9,892 bases of DNA from Desulfonatronaceae bacterium UBA663 (GCA_002299865.1 DBNV01000036.1:1-9892); one strand, 5' to 3'; counted from the first letter of the stretch, positions 1 through 7,017 are shown. The notes: generated by a model from the sequence alone, not told the origin. Numbers and translations: made by a program.

Positions 1-18
1 CCGTTGCCGTGGTCCCCT

Positions 19-38
19 CCTGTCTGTCGGCAGACAGG
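19..38. other. perfect 8-bp hairpin downstream of glmS
   Basis: CCTGTCTG and CAGACAGG form a perfect 8-bp stem around a TCGG tetraloop, about 90 bp past the glmS stop codon. There is no T-run after the stem on either strand, so it does not look like a standard intrinsic terminator. It may be a transcript 3' end structure or simply a chance inverted repeat. Confidence 0.35.
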
Positions 39-79
39 GAAATACCGACTTCGACCTGCTAAAAACACCACGTCTTTCA

Positions 80-111
80 GTCAGGCAGTCAGGCAGCCGG
101 GCGGTCGGGCG
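80..111. repeat. four tandem degenerate 8-bp repeats
   Basis: Four back-to-back 8-mers follow each other exactly: GTCAGGCA, GTCAGGCA, GCCGGGCG, GTCGGGCG. The first two are identical and the last two differ from each other by one base. The array starts 14 bp beyond the glmS stop codon, in non-coding DNA, so it may vary in copy number between strains. No function is evident. Confidence 0.6.
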
Positions 112-125
112 TCTTCAGCAGCAGC

Positions 126-1967
126 CTATTCCACGGTCACGCTCTTGGCCAGGTTGCGGGGCTGGTCCACGTCCTTGCCCAGGTACACGGCCATTTCATA
201 GGCGAAAAGCTGCAGCGCGGGGAGGGCCAAAAAGGTGTTCAGGGGGCCGTATACCTCGGGAATGAACCAGACATGGTCTACGGCCAAGTCAAACCCCGGA
301 TGAGCCAGGGCGATGATCTTGCCGTTGCGCGCCTGGACCTCCACCAGATTGGAAACCACCTTGGGCAGCAAATCGTCGTGCAGGGCCAAGGCGAAGGTCG
401 GAAACTCCGGATCAATCAGGGCGATGGGGCCGTGTTTCATCTCTCCGGAAGCGTAGCCCTCGGCATGAATATAGGAGATTTCCTTGAGCTTGAGCGCCCC
501 TTCCAGGGCCAGGGGAAATGCCAAACCTCGGCCCAGGTAGAAAAAACTGCGCGCCGTGCTGTATTCCTGGGCCAGTTTCTGAGCCTTGTCCCGCATTCTC
601 GGCAGTTCAGCCTCCAGTATCCCGGACAGACCAAGCAGGCCTTGCAGGCCTCGCAGGCCCCGCAGAGTCTGGTTTTCTATGTCCCGAGGCAAGGTTTGTT
701 TCCTGCGCCCCCAATACAGGGAAAGCAAAAGCAACAGCACCAATTGGCTGCACATGGCCTTGGTCGAAGCCACGCTGATTTCCGGACCGGCCTGAGTGTG
801 GATGACCCGGTCCGCTTCCCTGGCGAGACTGGATCCGACCACATTGCACAGCCCCAGCACCACAACGCCCTGGGCTTTGGCCAAACGCATTCCGGCCAGG
901 GTGTCTGCAGTTTCGCCGGACTGGCTGATGGCCAGAATCATGTCCTTAGACCGGATCAGCGGATTGCGGTAGCGAAATTCCGAGGCGATCTCCACGCGCA
1001 CCGGGATCTTGGCCCAGGATTCCAATAGCTGCTGACCCCACAAGCCAGCATGATAGGACGTGCCGCAGGCCACGATCTGAACTTGCTCCGGAATAGGCAG
1101 ATCATCAAGTTCGGGCAGAAGCACGCAGCTTTTCTGGGTGTCCACCCGCCCGGCCAGGCAGTTGGCGATCACTTGGGGCTGTTCAAAAATCTCCTTGAGC
1201 ATGAAATGCCGGAAGCCGCCTTTTTGCGCGGACTGGATGTCCCATGAAATATGGTGGACTTCCTTGCTGACCGGCACCAATGTCGCGGCGTTGAAAACCT
1301 TCCAGGAAAAGGCGTCCAGTTCCACCAACTCGCCGTCCTCCAAAAAGACCACCTCTCGGGTGTAGACCAGAAACGCCGGGATGTCCGAGGCCACGAAGTT
1401 CTCGCCCGTGCCCACGCCCAGCAGCAGCGGACTGGACTTGCGTGCGGCCCAGATCCGGCCGGGCTCGTCCAGGTTGATCACGGCCATGGCATAGGCGCCT
1501 TCAACCTGAGCCAGGGCGCGGCTGAGGGCCCGCGCAAGCGGCGCGTCCTCCTCCCATTCCTCGGAAATAAGTTGGACTAGGACTTCCGTATCCGTATCCG
1601 AAACAAATCGCCGCCCCTTGCCCTTCAGCCCTTCCCGAAGGACATGGTAGTTTTCAATGATCCCATTGTGCACCAGGGCCAGGCGGCCCGACCCGTCCTT
1701 GTGGGGGTGGGCGTTGCGCTCTACAGGCAAGCCGTGCGTGGCCCAACGGGTATGGCCCAGGGCAGTGGTGGCGTGAAAAATGTCGTGTCCGTTCAGCTTG
1801 CCTTCAAGTTGGGACAACTTGCCCTCGGCACGGATCACCGTCAGTTCCCGGTGCTGTACAAAAGCTACCCCGGCCGAATCGTAGCCGCGGTATTCCAGTC
1901 GTTTCAGACCATCCATGATGACCGGGACTGCCGGGCGGCACCCGGAGTATCCAATGATTCCACACAT
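126..1967 (-). CDS. glmS: glutamine--fructose-6-phosphate aminotransferase (isomerizing)
   Basis: GlmS converts fructose-6-phosphate and glutamine to glucosamine-6-phosphate and glutamate, the committed cytoplasmic step toward UDP-GlcNAc for peptidoglycan and LPS. The 613-residue product has the full family layout. The N-terminal class II glutaminase domain has the nucleophile Cys2 in MCGIIGYSG, HTRWATHG at 72-79, NAHPH at 85-89 and HNGIIEN at 100-106. Two SIS sugar-isomerase domains follow, with CGTSYHAG at 301-308, SQSGETADT at 348-356, EISVASTKA at 396-404 and the second domain near 479-520. The C-terminus RNLAKSVTVE is the canonical ending. The start is secure because Cys2 must become N-terminal, and AGAGGA lies 8-10 nt upstream of the ATG. 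It is 53 bp downstream of znuB on the same strand, so it may be read from the zinc operon. The product looks intact and functional. Confidence 0.97.
   Translation of the reverse strand: MCGIIGYSGCRPAVPVIMDGLKRLEYRGYDSAGVAFVQHRELTVIRAEGKLSQLEGKLNGHDIFHATTALGHTRWATHGLPVERNAHPHKDGSGRLALVHNGIIENYHVLREGLKGKGRRFVSDTDTEVLVQLISEEWEEDAPLARALSRALAQVEGAYAMAVINLDEPGRIWAARKSSPLLLGVGTGENFVASDIPAFLVYTREVVFLEDGELVELDAFSWKVFNAATLVPVSKEVHHISWDIQSAQKGGFRHFMLKEIFEQPQVIANCLAGRVDTQKSCVLLPELDDLPIPEQVQIVACGTSYHAGLWGQQLLESWAKIPVRVEIASEFRYRNPLIRSKDMILAISQSGETADTLAGMRLAKAQGVVVLGLCNVVGSSLAREADRVIHTQAGPEISVASTKAMCSQLVLLLLLSLYWGRRKQTLPRDIENQTLRGLRGLQGLLGLSGILEAELPRMRDKAQKLAQEYSTARSFFYLGRGLAFPLALEGALKLKEISYIHAEGYASGEMKHGPIALIDPEFPTFALALHDDLLPKVVSNLVEVQARNGKIIALAHPGFDLAVDHVWFIPEVYGPLNTFLALPALQLFAYEMAVYLGKDVDQPRNLAKSVTVE
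633..668 (-). repeat. 9-bp tandem repeat inside glmS
   Basis: On the plus strand AAGCAGGCC, TTGCAGGCC, TCGCAGGCC and a decayed fourth unit CCGCAGAGT run in tandem. In the glmS frame they encode the repetitive LRGLRGLQGLLGL stretch, residues about 436-448, in the linker between the two SIS domains. The repeat keeps the reading frame, so unit gain or loss would lengthen or shorten the linker without disrupting the enzyme. Confidence 0.55.
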
Positions 1968-2020
1968 GCAGTTCGTCCTCTTTGGCTGCGTAGCCTTGCG
2001 TCATCCACCAAAACAAAAAC

Positions 2021-2844
2021 TCAACTAAAACGCTCCGGGACAAAGATCAATGGGAAATGCACAACGGGGGATGCCGCTGGGGTTTCACCGGTCGTCATGA
2101 GTTGGCAGACAAAGAGCCTATCCAAAAAATAGGCCGCTACTAGTCCGGTGGTGGTGAACAGCGTGCTCAACAGCACGGACCGAAACATCATCGCGCCCAG
2201 GGACCGCGAAAAATCCTCGGCAATCACCGCCGGAACGGTCAGCAGGGCGATCACCAGGATCAACCCCACGGCCTGGATGACCATGACCACGCTCAACGCC
2301 GTCAGCCCCAACAAAGAAAAATACAGTGCCCGCACCGGCACGCCCATGACCCTGGCGTGCTCCTCATCATAGGACATGGCCTGGATGTCCCGATAAAAAA
2401 ACAATGTCCAGACCAGCACGACGACGTTTAACCAGGCCATCAGCCAAAGCATGAATCCGGGAACCATCAGGATGCTCCCGAAAAGATAACTCATCAGATC
2501 CACATGATAGCCCGGCGTGAGGTCTATGAGCACGATCCCTACGGCCATGCCCGCAGCCCAGATCACGCCGATGACCGTGTCGCTGTGCGGTGCTTGGCGT
2601 GCAGACTGACTGCGCCCATGGCCATGGACGCGGCCAGGGCGCACCCGGCGGCGCCCAGATGCGGCGGCAGCCCCCAGTAGAGGGCCGCGCCGATGCCGCC
2701 GTAAGAAGCGTGGGCAATCCCGCCGGAGAGGAACACCAGCCTGTTGACCACCACCAGCGTTCCAATAATCCCGCAATTGATGCTGATCAGTACGCAGGCC
2801 AAGAGCGCGTTGCGCATGAACTCGTACTGAAAAAGCTCAATCAT
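2021..2844 (-). pseudogene. znuB: zinc/manganese ABC transporter permease (ZnuB family), frameshifted
   Basis: This is the membrane permease of the metal importer, COG1108/ABC-3 family. The 5' part, 2844 to about 2590, encodes MIELFQYEFMRNALLACVLI and then NRLVFLSGGIAHASYGGIG, the conserved opening of ZnuB proteins. The 3' part, in another frame from about 2581 to 2021, encodes SDTVIGVIWAAGMAVGI, the YDEEHARVMGVP loop and VIALLTVPAVIAEDFSRS, all typical of the second half. The frames join near 2579-2592, where one base appears to be missing (or two extra). Restoring one base gives about 274 residues, the normal family length, with several hydrophobic segments. The start overlaps the znuC stop by 8 bp, suggesting translational coupling. 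No slippery heptamer is seen, so programmed frameshifting is unlikely. The gene is either a recent pseudogene or carries a sequencing error. Every other family feature looks healthy, so an error is quite possible. Confidence 0.85.
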
Positions 2845-3607
2845 GGCGGCAAGAGTGATCTTGAAGAACGCGGTGGGGCAAGGGGCTGTGAGCCACCACC
2901 TCCACGGGGCAGTGGTAAGCCGCCTTCAGCATGTCCTGGGTTAGTTCAGCGGCGTCATGGTAGAACAGGGTCCGGTTCACGCAAGCCACGGACTTGGCGT
3001 ACGCCGAAAGCACGGAGAGATCATGGCTGACCACGATAATGGTCATGGAGGCGTTCAATTCCTTGAGCAGATCGTAGAATTCGGTCTGAAAATGTCGGTC
3101 CACGCTGGCCGTAGGTTCGTCCAGAAACAGGATCTCCGGGGCGTTGACCAGTGCCCGGGCAATGAGCACTCGCTGACGCTGCCCGCCTGAAAGACGGCCG
3201 ATGCGCCGGTGGCGAAGTCCCCCCATACCGACCCGCTCCAAGGCGTGACGGACGGCGTTATTGTCCGAGCCGGAAAAGCCACGCCACTTGGGTCGATGCG
3301 GCAGGCGTCCCAACAAAACCACATCCTCGGCGGTGATGGGAAAAACGTCATGGATATTGGTCTGCTGAGGCACGTAGCCGACACGTCTGGACGACTTGCC
3401 GGGCAGGTCGCCCAGGACGCGGATCACGCCTCGTTGCGGACGGAGGAGGCCCAGAAGCAGCTTGAGCAATGTGGTCTTGCCCCCGCCGTTGGGCCCTAAG
3501 ACGGCCAGAAAATCCCCGTGGCAGACCTCCAAATGGACGTCCTCCAGTACAGGCTGGTCATTGAAGGCGAAATGCACGCCGTGCGCAGCAACAACCGGAT
3601 CACCCAT
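2837..3607 (-). CDS. znuC: zinc/manganese ABC transporter ATP-binding protein
   Basis: This cytoplasmic ATPase powers the metal importer. All ABC motifs are present in the 256-residue product: Walker A GPNGGGKT at 38-45, Q-loop around Gln81-82 (VPQQTNIHDVFP), signature LSGGQRQR at 139-146, Walker B ILFLDEP at 159-165 and the H-loop His195 in VVSHD. VPQQxxxxxxFP and a C-terminal YHDAAELT-like segment are typical of ZnuC/MntB-type ATPases, not of amino-acid or peptide transporters. The ATG at 3607 is the only usable start, because the znuA stop lies in the same frame 13 codons upstream. Its Shine-Dalgarno is poor, so translation may depend on coupling to znuA, which ends 36 bp before it. Its 3' end overlaps znuB. 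The metal is inferred from znuA. Confidence 0.94.
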   Translation of the reverse strand: MGDPVVAAHGVHFAFNDQPVLEDVHLEVCHGDFLAVLGPNGGGKTTLLKLLLGLLRPQRGVIRVLGDLPGKSSRRVGYVPQQTNIHDVFPITAEDVVLLGRLPHRPKWRGFSGSDNNAVRHALERVGMGGLRHRRIGRLSGGQRQRVLIARALVNAPEILFLDEPTASVDRHFQTEFYDLLKELNASMTIIVVSHDLSVLSAYAKSVACVNRTLFYHDAAELTQDMLKAAYHCPVEVVAHSPLPHRVLQDHSCRHD

Positions 3608-3643
3608 CCTGATTTTCGCATCCCAACCTTGTTTGCATTCTTC

Positions 3644-4597
3644 TCACCGCACGGCGGCCCGGAACTTCTCCGCCACGATGCGCATGTTTCCCAGCCAGTC
3701 CTCAGCCAGAGGGTCGATGGAGACGACCTGGCCGTTAATGGACGAGGCAATCATCTCCGCGCTGCGCGCTGAAAACTGCGGAGACACGAAAACAACGGTA
3801 ATGCCCCGCTCCTTAGCCCGGTCAATCAGGCGCTTCAAGTCCTTGGCCTTGGGTTCCTTGCCCTCCACCTCCACAGGGATCTGTTCCAAGCCGTAAGCCT
3901 TGGCAAAATACCCCCAGGCAGGGTGAAACACCATGAAGGCCTTGCCTTGACTTTTCGTCAAAATTTGGCCCAACTCCGCGTCCAGTACGTCGATATCCGT
4001 CATGAACCGGGCATGATTTCCCTCATACACTGATGCGTTGGCCGGGTCGAGGTCGCGCAGGGCGTTGAGAATATGCCCGGCCTGAACGCGCACCAAATCC
4101 GGCGAGAGCCAAATGTGGCTGTCCAGGCCGTGATGGAGACAAGGGCAATTAGCGGCCCTATGTCCGTGGCCGTGATCGTGGCTGGCATCGTCATGGTGAT
4201 GAGGGACCATGGGAATTTTTTCAATCCCGGAATCCGTGTGCACGATCAACAGGTCCGGATGGGTGGCGGTAATGCGAGGCAGCCACACCCTCTCGAATTC
4301 CACGCCCAGCGCAAAGTAGGCCCTGGCCTGAGCCAGCGCCCGCATCTGGGCCGGCTTGGGCTCATAGGCGTGGGGACTTGCCCCTGGCGGCACAATCACC
4401 GCGACATTGGCAAGATCCCCGCCGATGCGCTCCACAAAGTACTTTTGCGGGGCGATGCTCACGAAGACATTGACGGGCAAAGCCTCCGACCAGCCAGGAT
4501 TCACGAGTCCGAACAGCACAATCAACATCGCCGGCAAACATGTCCGGCACAACAACCGCGCCCTCTTTGCCAGTTCTTTGCATATTGAACGACGCAT
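3644..4597 (-). CDS. znuA: periplasmic zinc (or manganese) binding protein of ABC importer
   Basis: This is the cluster A-I solute-binding protein (ZnuA/TroA family) that captures the metal and delivers it to ZnuB. The 317-residue product starts with a positively charged segment and a hydrophobic stretch, residues about 19-36 (CLPAMLIVLFGLV), consistent with a Sec signal peptide. The expected ligands are visible: His76 in ASPHAYEPKP, His161 in DSHIWLSP, His225 in FHPAWGYFA and Asp295 in IDPLAEDW. Between the first two ligands lies a His/Asp-rich loop, residues 133-156 (HHHDDASHDHGHGH), a hallmark of zinc-specific members and the main reason to prefer zinc over manganese. AAGGAGG at 4605-4611 is a strong ribosome binding site 7 nt from the ATG. 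It is the first gene of the operon, preceded by a promoter and a palindromic operator candidate. Confidence 0.95.
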   Translation of the reverse strand: MRRSICKELAKRARLLCRTCLPAMLIVLFGLVNPGWSEALPVNVFVSIAPQKYFVERIGGDLANVAVIVPPGASPHAYEPKPAQMRALAQARAYFALGVEFERVWLPRITATHPDLLIVHTDSGIEKIPMVPHHHDDASHDHGHGHRAANCPCLHHGLDSHIWLSPDLVRVQAGHILNALRDLDPANASVYEGNHARFMTDIDVLDAELGQILTKSQGKAFMVFHPAWGYFAKAYGLEQIPVEVEGKEPKAKDLKRLIDRAKERGITVVFVSPQFSARSAEMIASSINGQVVSIDPLAEDWLGNMRIVAEKFRAAVR

Positions 4598-4633
4598 TAC
4601 GAATCCTCCTTGCTATAACTTGAACCGTACTGA

Positions 4634-4655
4634 TTTTGATAATACATTGTCAAAA
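4634..4655. promoter_or_regulatory. imperfect palindrome upstream of znuA, candidate Zur/Fur-family operator
   Basis: The core TTGATAATACATTGTCAA extends by TT and AA to a 22-bp inverted repeat in which 9 of 11 half-site positions pair. It is AT-rich, like operators of Fur-family repressors, and lies 37-58 bp upstream of the znuA start, over the predicted -10 element. Zinc-loaded Zur binding here would block transcription, the usual logic for znu operons. That Zur is the regulator is inferred from the operon's role. No regulator gene is present in the window. Confidence 0.6.
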
Positions 4656-4665
4656 AAGAGGTCAA
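4639..4665 (-). promoter_or_regulatory. candidate sigma-70 promoter of the znuACB operon
   Basis: On the minus strand TTGACC (plus 4660-4665, 5/6 match to the -35 consensus) is followed after 15 bp by TATTAT (plus 4639-4644, 5/6 match to TATAAT). The 15-bp spacer is short. An alternative -35, TTGACA at plus 4648-4653, has no good -10 at 17-18 bp. The -10 lies inside the palindrome, so occupancy by a repressor would exclude RNA polymerase. Confidence 0.45.
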
Positions 4666-4712
4666 GAACGCGATGGCAACAGGAAACGACAATCACAGAG
4701 AAAGATGTAAGG

Positions 4713-4847
4713 AGCAAATGAACTGTCCGGTCTTGTAGCTAATGAATTGTCCGGTTTTATAGGGCGCATGGATGAACGGCAGCCGCATAAATCTGCCGTT
4801 CCCGGACGGTGCCGGACAGTTTATTTGCTACTCAACCGGACTTTGCT
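4713..4847. mobile_element. small palindromic element with four inward-facing repeat units (MITE or paired IS/transposon ends)
   Basis: Two 24-bp units run in tandem on the plus strand at 4713-4736 and 4737-4760 (20 of 24 identical). A third lies on the minus strand at 4806-4829, and a fourth, shortened by 6 bp, on the minus strand at 4830-4847. The shared core is AGCAAATRAACTGTCCGG. The outer two and inner two therefore face each other, and the centre carries an 8-bp stem, AACGGCAG/CTGCCGTT at 4775-4800. Paired arrays of short direct repeats at both ends are typical of transposons whose transposase binds several sites, such as IS21 or Tn7-like elements. With only about 135 bp in total, this is a non-autonomous element or a deletion product that kept both ends. 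No transposase matched to these ends is in the window, and I cannot name the family. Confidence 0.6.
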
Positions 4848-4861
4848 ATTTATCACTAACA
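4811..4861 (+). repeat. 51-bp direct repeat, copy 1
   Basis: This copy matches 6826-6876 at 49 of 51 positions, with A/G differences at 4830 and 4848. It comprises the right arm of the palindromic element plus 14 bp outside it (CTATTTATCACTAACA-like end). Identity stops abruptly at both edges, which indicates a shared mobile or recombined module, not general duplication of the region. Confidence 0.9.
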
Positions 4862-4909
4862 CTGCTTCGAAAGAGTCCTGGCGCAGTCAAGCGAAAGAGC
4901 ATCCTCCGC

Positions 4910-6045
4910 TCACGGTTCCCGCTGTTCTCTCTGCCTGATCAGATTGATGACCACGATTTCCGGTCTGGTGCCGACGCGCAGGGGTGGGCCTCAGCCGAGG
5001 GCACCCGTGGTCACGAACAGATGCTTGCCATCCTGTTCGAAATGCCCGGCCACATGCTTGTAGTGCAGCCGCACGAACCAGTTGAAGGGGAAAATCTGGC
5101 CGCCGTGGGTGTGGCTGGCCACCTGCAAGTCAATGCCCAAAGGCACGGCTTTTTCCTCCCAACCCCAAGGGCGGTGCGTGATCAGGATCTGGAAGTGGTC
5201 CGGCAGGAGTTCCGGGCCGAGCTTGGCGAGTTTCTTGACCATGAATCCGCGGTCCCTGAAGCCCCAGGCTGGGTCGTCAATGCCCAGCAGTTGGATGCCG
5301 GTTTCGGGGATGATCAAACTCTCGTTGCGCAGCAGCCGAATACGGGCCTGGTCGTGAAACAACTGGCTGGTTCCCAAGCCGACGTAAAATTCATGGTTGC
5401 CCAGGACACCGAACATGCCGAGGGGGGAGCAATGTCGGCCAGGACGCTGGCCTTGGGCTCCAGCCATTCCGGGTGGTCGTTGATCTGGTCTCCAGCAAAG
5501 AGCACCAGATCGGGTTGAAGGTCCTTGATGAAAGAGGCAAGCCGCTCCACCCAGGCCTGTCTGGTCATCACGCCGAAATGGGTGTCGCTGACCAGCACGA
5601 TCCGGGTGTCCCGAGTGAGGTGCGGGCTCTTGATGTTCAACCTGGGGACGTTCCACTGGGTGGCGGCGTACAGCCCATATATCACAATCAGCACCGTGAT
5701 CAGTACGACCAGGCTTAACTGCCTTCCGCCTCTGGGCAGCCAGGCGGTCCAGGACGCGGGTACAAGGCGTGCGGCGAGTTCAAGCACGAACACGACAAGC
5801 TGGAGCCAGAACAGATAGAAAATGACGCCCATCCAGAGGTAGACCAGCCACCAGGCCACGCGCACCGGCGGCTGGGGCCAGGTCGCGGGGATGAAATGGG
5901 CTAAAAACGGGGAGATGGTCAGGAATGCCGCGATCAACAGGCCAAGCAGAGTGGCCCGCCTGCTCAGGCCCAGTTGTTGGCTCGTGCGGGCCCAGACCAG
6001 GGCATGCATGGAGAAATAGACCAGAGCGGCGACGAGGAAAAACAT
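4910..6045 (-). pseudogene. membrane-anchored metallophosphoesterase (YkuE-like), frameshift plus nonsense codon
   Basis: Calcineurin-like phosphoesterase of the YkuE/COG1408 type, with a substrate not predictable from sequence. Starting at ATG 6045 (AAGGAG 8 nt upstream), hydrophobic segments cover about residues 2-19, 31-52, 63-96 and 108-128. The catalytic domain follows with SDTHFG (Asp154, His156), AGDQIND (Asp186), GNHEFY, ILITHRP and SHTHGGQIF, so all five metal-ligand motifs survive. The frame breaks after ADIAPP in a six-C run (plus 5422-5427). Adding one C restores the join to LGMFGVLGNHE. A second lesion is TGA at 4991-4993, after FVTTGALG. Reading through gives GPPLRVGTRPEIVVINL, the usual family ending, before TGA at 4910-4912, so the TGA most likely replaced TGG (Trp). 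Repaired length would be about 378 residues. Two independent lesions favour true decay over sequencing error. It lies between the two 51-bp repeats. Confidence 0.85.
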
Positions 6046-6166
6046 CACAATGGCTCCTTCAGGTTGTTGACCACGCAATACACGAAAAGCACGAAAAGTT
6101 TAAGCAGGATCAAACAGCGTCCTATGGTTCATTCTCAGTTGTGTCTTGTCTCTAGTGGTGTAATTT

Positions 6167-6697
6167 TCAGTTCGTTCCGTCAGGTTCCTTAAGTCGAGTC
6201 AAGCTACCTGGAGGAGTGCCTCCTGGTGCCGCTCCCCCCGGCGGGGGGAGCGCGGGCGGTGCGGCGAGCTTTGCCATGGGGGACTCGCTGATGTAGCGCC
6301 TAGCCTCCATCCACTCCTCGTTTTCCTCGATCAGGATCGCTCCTGTCAGTCTGTTCAGGGAATCCGCATCCGGAAAGATGCTCACCACCCGCCGCACGCC
6401 CCGGAGACCTCGTTGCAACATCGTTTCAAGGAGGGGAAGTGCGACCCTTCCCGTAAGCTTGGGGATGTGCAGCTCGATGTCGCCCACACGAGTGGACCAC
6501 ACACGATTCCGGTAGCCGTTGCGATGGGTCGTGCGCGTGTTCGTGCGCACCCCATGGGCCGCCCCCACAAGGCTCGTCACCTCGCTCTCCATCACCTCAT
6601 GCACGATTTCAAAGACCATCTCCCGAAGCCAGTCCCGGTGCGTCTCCACAAACGCCTTGTCAAACCAATTAGGCCGTGTCACTCTCTCTTCAGGCAT
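6167..6697 (-). pseudogene. IS256-family (mutator) transposase, core deleted
   Basis: The start at 6697 (MPEERVTRPNWFDKAF) has GGAGGA 9 nt upstream; an ATG 12 codons earlier lacks one. The N-terminal third matches the family's DNA-binding part: WLREMVFEIVHEVMESEVTSLVGA, then RNGYRNRVWSTRVGDIELHIPKL. The chain then jumps from LPLLETMLQ through GLRGVRRVVS to FPDADSLNRLTGAILIEENEEW and RRYISESPMAKL, which is the C-terminal end of these proteins. The intervening region of about 200 residues, including the DDE catalytic residues, is missing, so no active transposase can be made. The reading frame stays open through the joints, which suggests in-frame deletions. After MAKL comes a Pro/Gly-rich tail of about 30 residues encoded by hairpin DNA, unlike the family's normal end. 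Confidence 0.85.
6231..6251. other. GC-rich 9-bp hairpin in the 3' part of the IS remnant
   Basis: GCTCCCCCC pairs perfectly with GGGGGGAGC around a 3-nt loop. A smaller hairpin, GGAGG/CCTCC, sits just beside it at about 6211-6223. There is no T-run on the minus-strand side, so it is not a classical terminator, but very stable stems near IS ends often block read-through. It encodes the Pro/Gly-rich tail of the transposase remnant. Confidence 0.5.
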
Positions 6698-6825
6698 GCC
6701 GTTCGTTCCTCCGTGGGAAGTGTGTGCTGACAAATCCCTTGGAACGAACGACGGCCTTTTTCAAGCCCTCATTGGCTCCTGCCTTTTTACACCACGTCCT
6801 GAGACACTACCGTCAAAAGCAGAGC

Positions 6826-6876
6826 GCCGGACAGTTTATTTGCTGCTCAACCGGACTTTGCTGTTTATCACTAACA
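6826..6876 (+). repeat. 51-bp direct repeat, copy 2 (half of the palindromic element)
   Basis: This copy differs from the one at 4811-4861 at two positions. It contains the two minus-strand repeat units but no left arm: upstream lies unrelated sequence ending in the IS256 remnant's border 19 bp away. The left half was probably lost during insertion or deletion of the IS, or only this end was copied here. It sits immediately upstream of the likely promoter of the exporter genes. Confidence 0.9.
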
Positions 6877-6894
6877 GACAAGACGGTCTTAAGA

Positions 6895-6923
6895 TTGACG
6901 CTGTCCGGTTCCCGGATTATGCG
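6895..6923 (+). promoter_or_regulatory. weak candidate promoter for the NodIJ-like exporter
   Basis: TTGACG (5/6 of the -35 consensus) is followed after exactly 17 bp by TATGCG, only 3/6 of the -10 consensus. The position, about 95 bp upstream of the chosen ATG and between repeat copy 2 and the gene, is reasonable. No operator-like palindrome is seen next to it. Confidence 0.3.
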
Positions 6924-7017
6924 GTTTGTCGTGTGCGGAAAACCTTTGCTTGTTTCGCGCCACGAAGCCATTGAACCGAGATCAGATGGCTTTTTCACCA
7001 TCCACACCACACAACGC

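Larger units (their letters stand above)
6141..6807 (-). mobile_element. internally deleted IS256-family element
   Basis: The segment carries a truncated mutator-type transposase and is bounded by matching inverted ends: GTGGTGTAA at 6155-6163 and its complement TTACACCAC at 6787-6795. Outside these lie a second pair, GTGTCT at 6141-6146 and AGACAC at 6802-6807, with unequal spacing (8 versus 6 bp). A full IS256-type element is usually about 1.3-1.5 kb, whereas this is roughly 650 bp, so about half is gone from the interior while the ends remain. It could in principle still be moved in trans by a related transposase. Exact outer ends and target duplications are not certain. Confidence 0.7.

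Noticed and set aside
19..38. Intrinsic terminator of glmS
   Set aside because: The stem is perfect, but there is no T-run after it on the minus strand, so it is reported only as a hairpin.
273..1028. Long open frame (251 codons) on the plus strand inside glmS
   Set aside because: It lies wholly antisense to an intact, well-conserved glmS; GC-rich codon bias opens such shadow frames. The product has no family features.
1968..2020. glmS ribozyme/riboswitch
   Set aside because: The 53-bp gap before glmS is too short for the ribozyme and shows none of its conserved core.
2563..2600. Programmed -1 frameshift in znuB
   Set aside because: No X-XXY-YYZ slippery sequence or downstream stem is visible at the join, and the family is not known for frameshifting.
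6075..6100. CRISPR-like or REP array from the repeated ACGAAAAG words
   Set aside because: Only two to three copies of a short word occur, with no regular spacers or palindromic structure.
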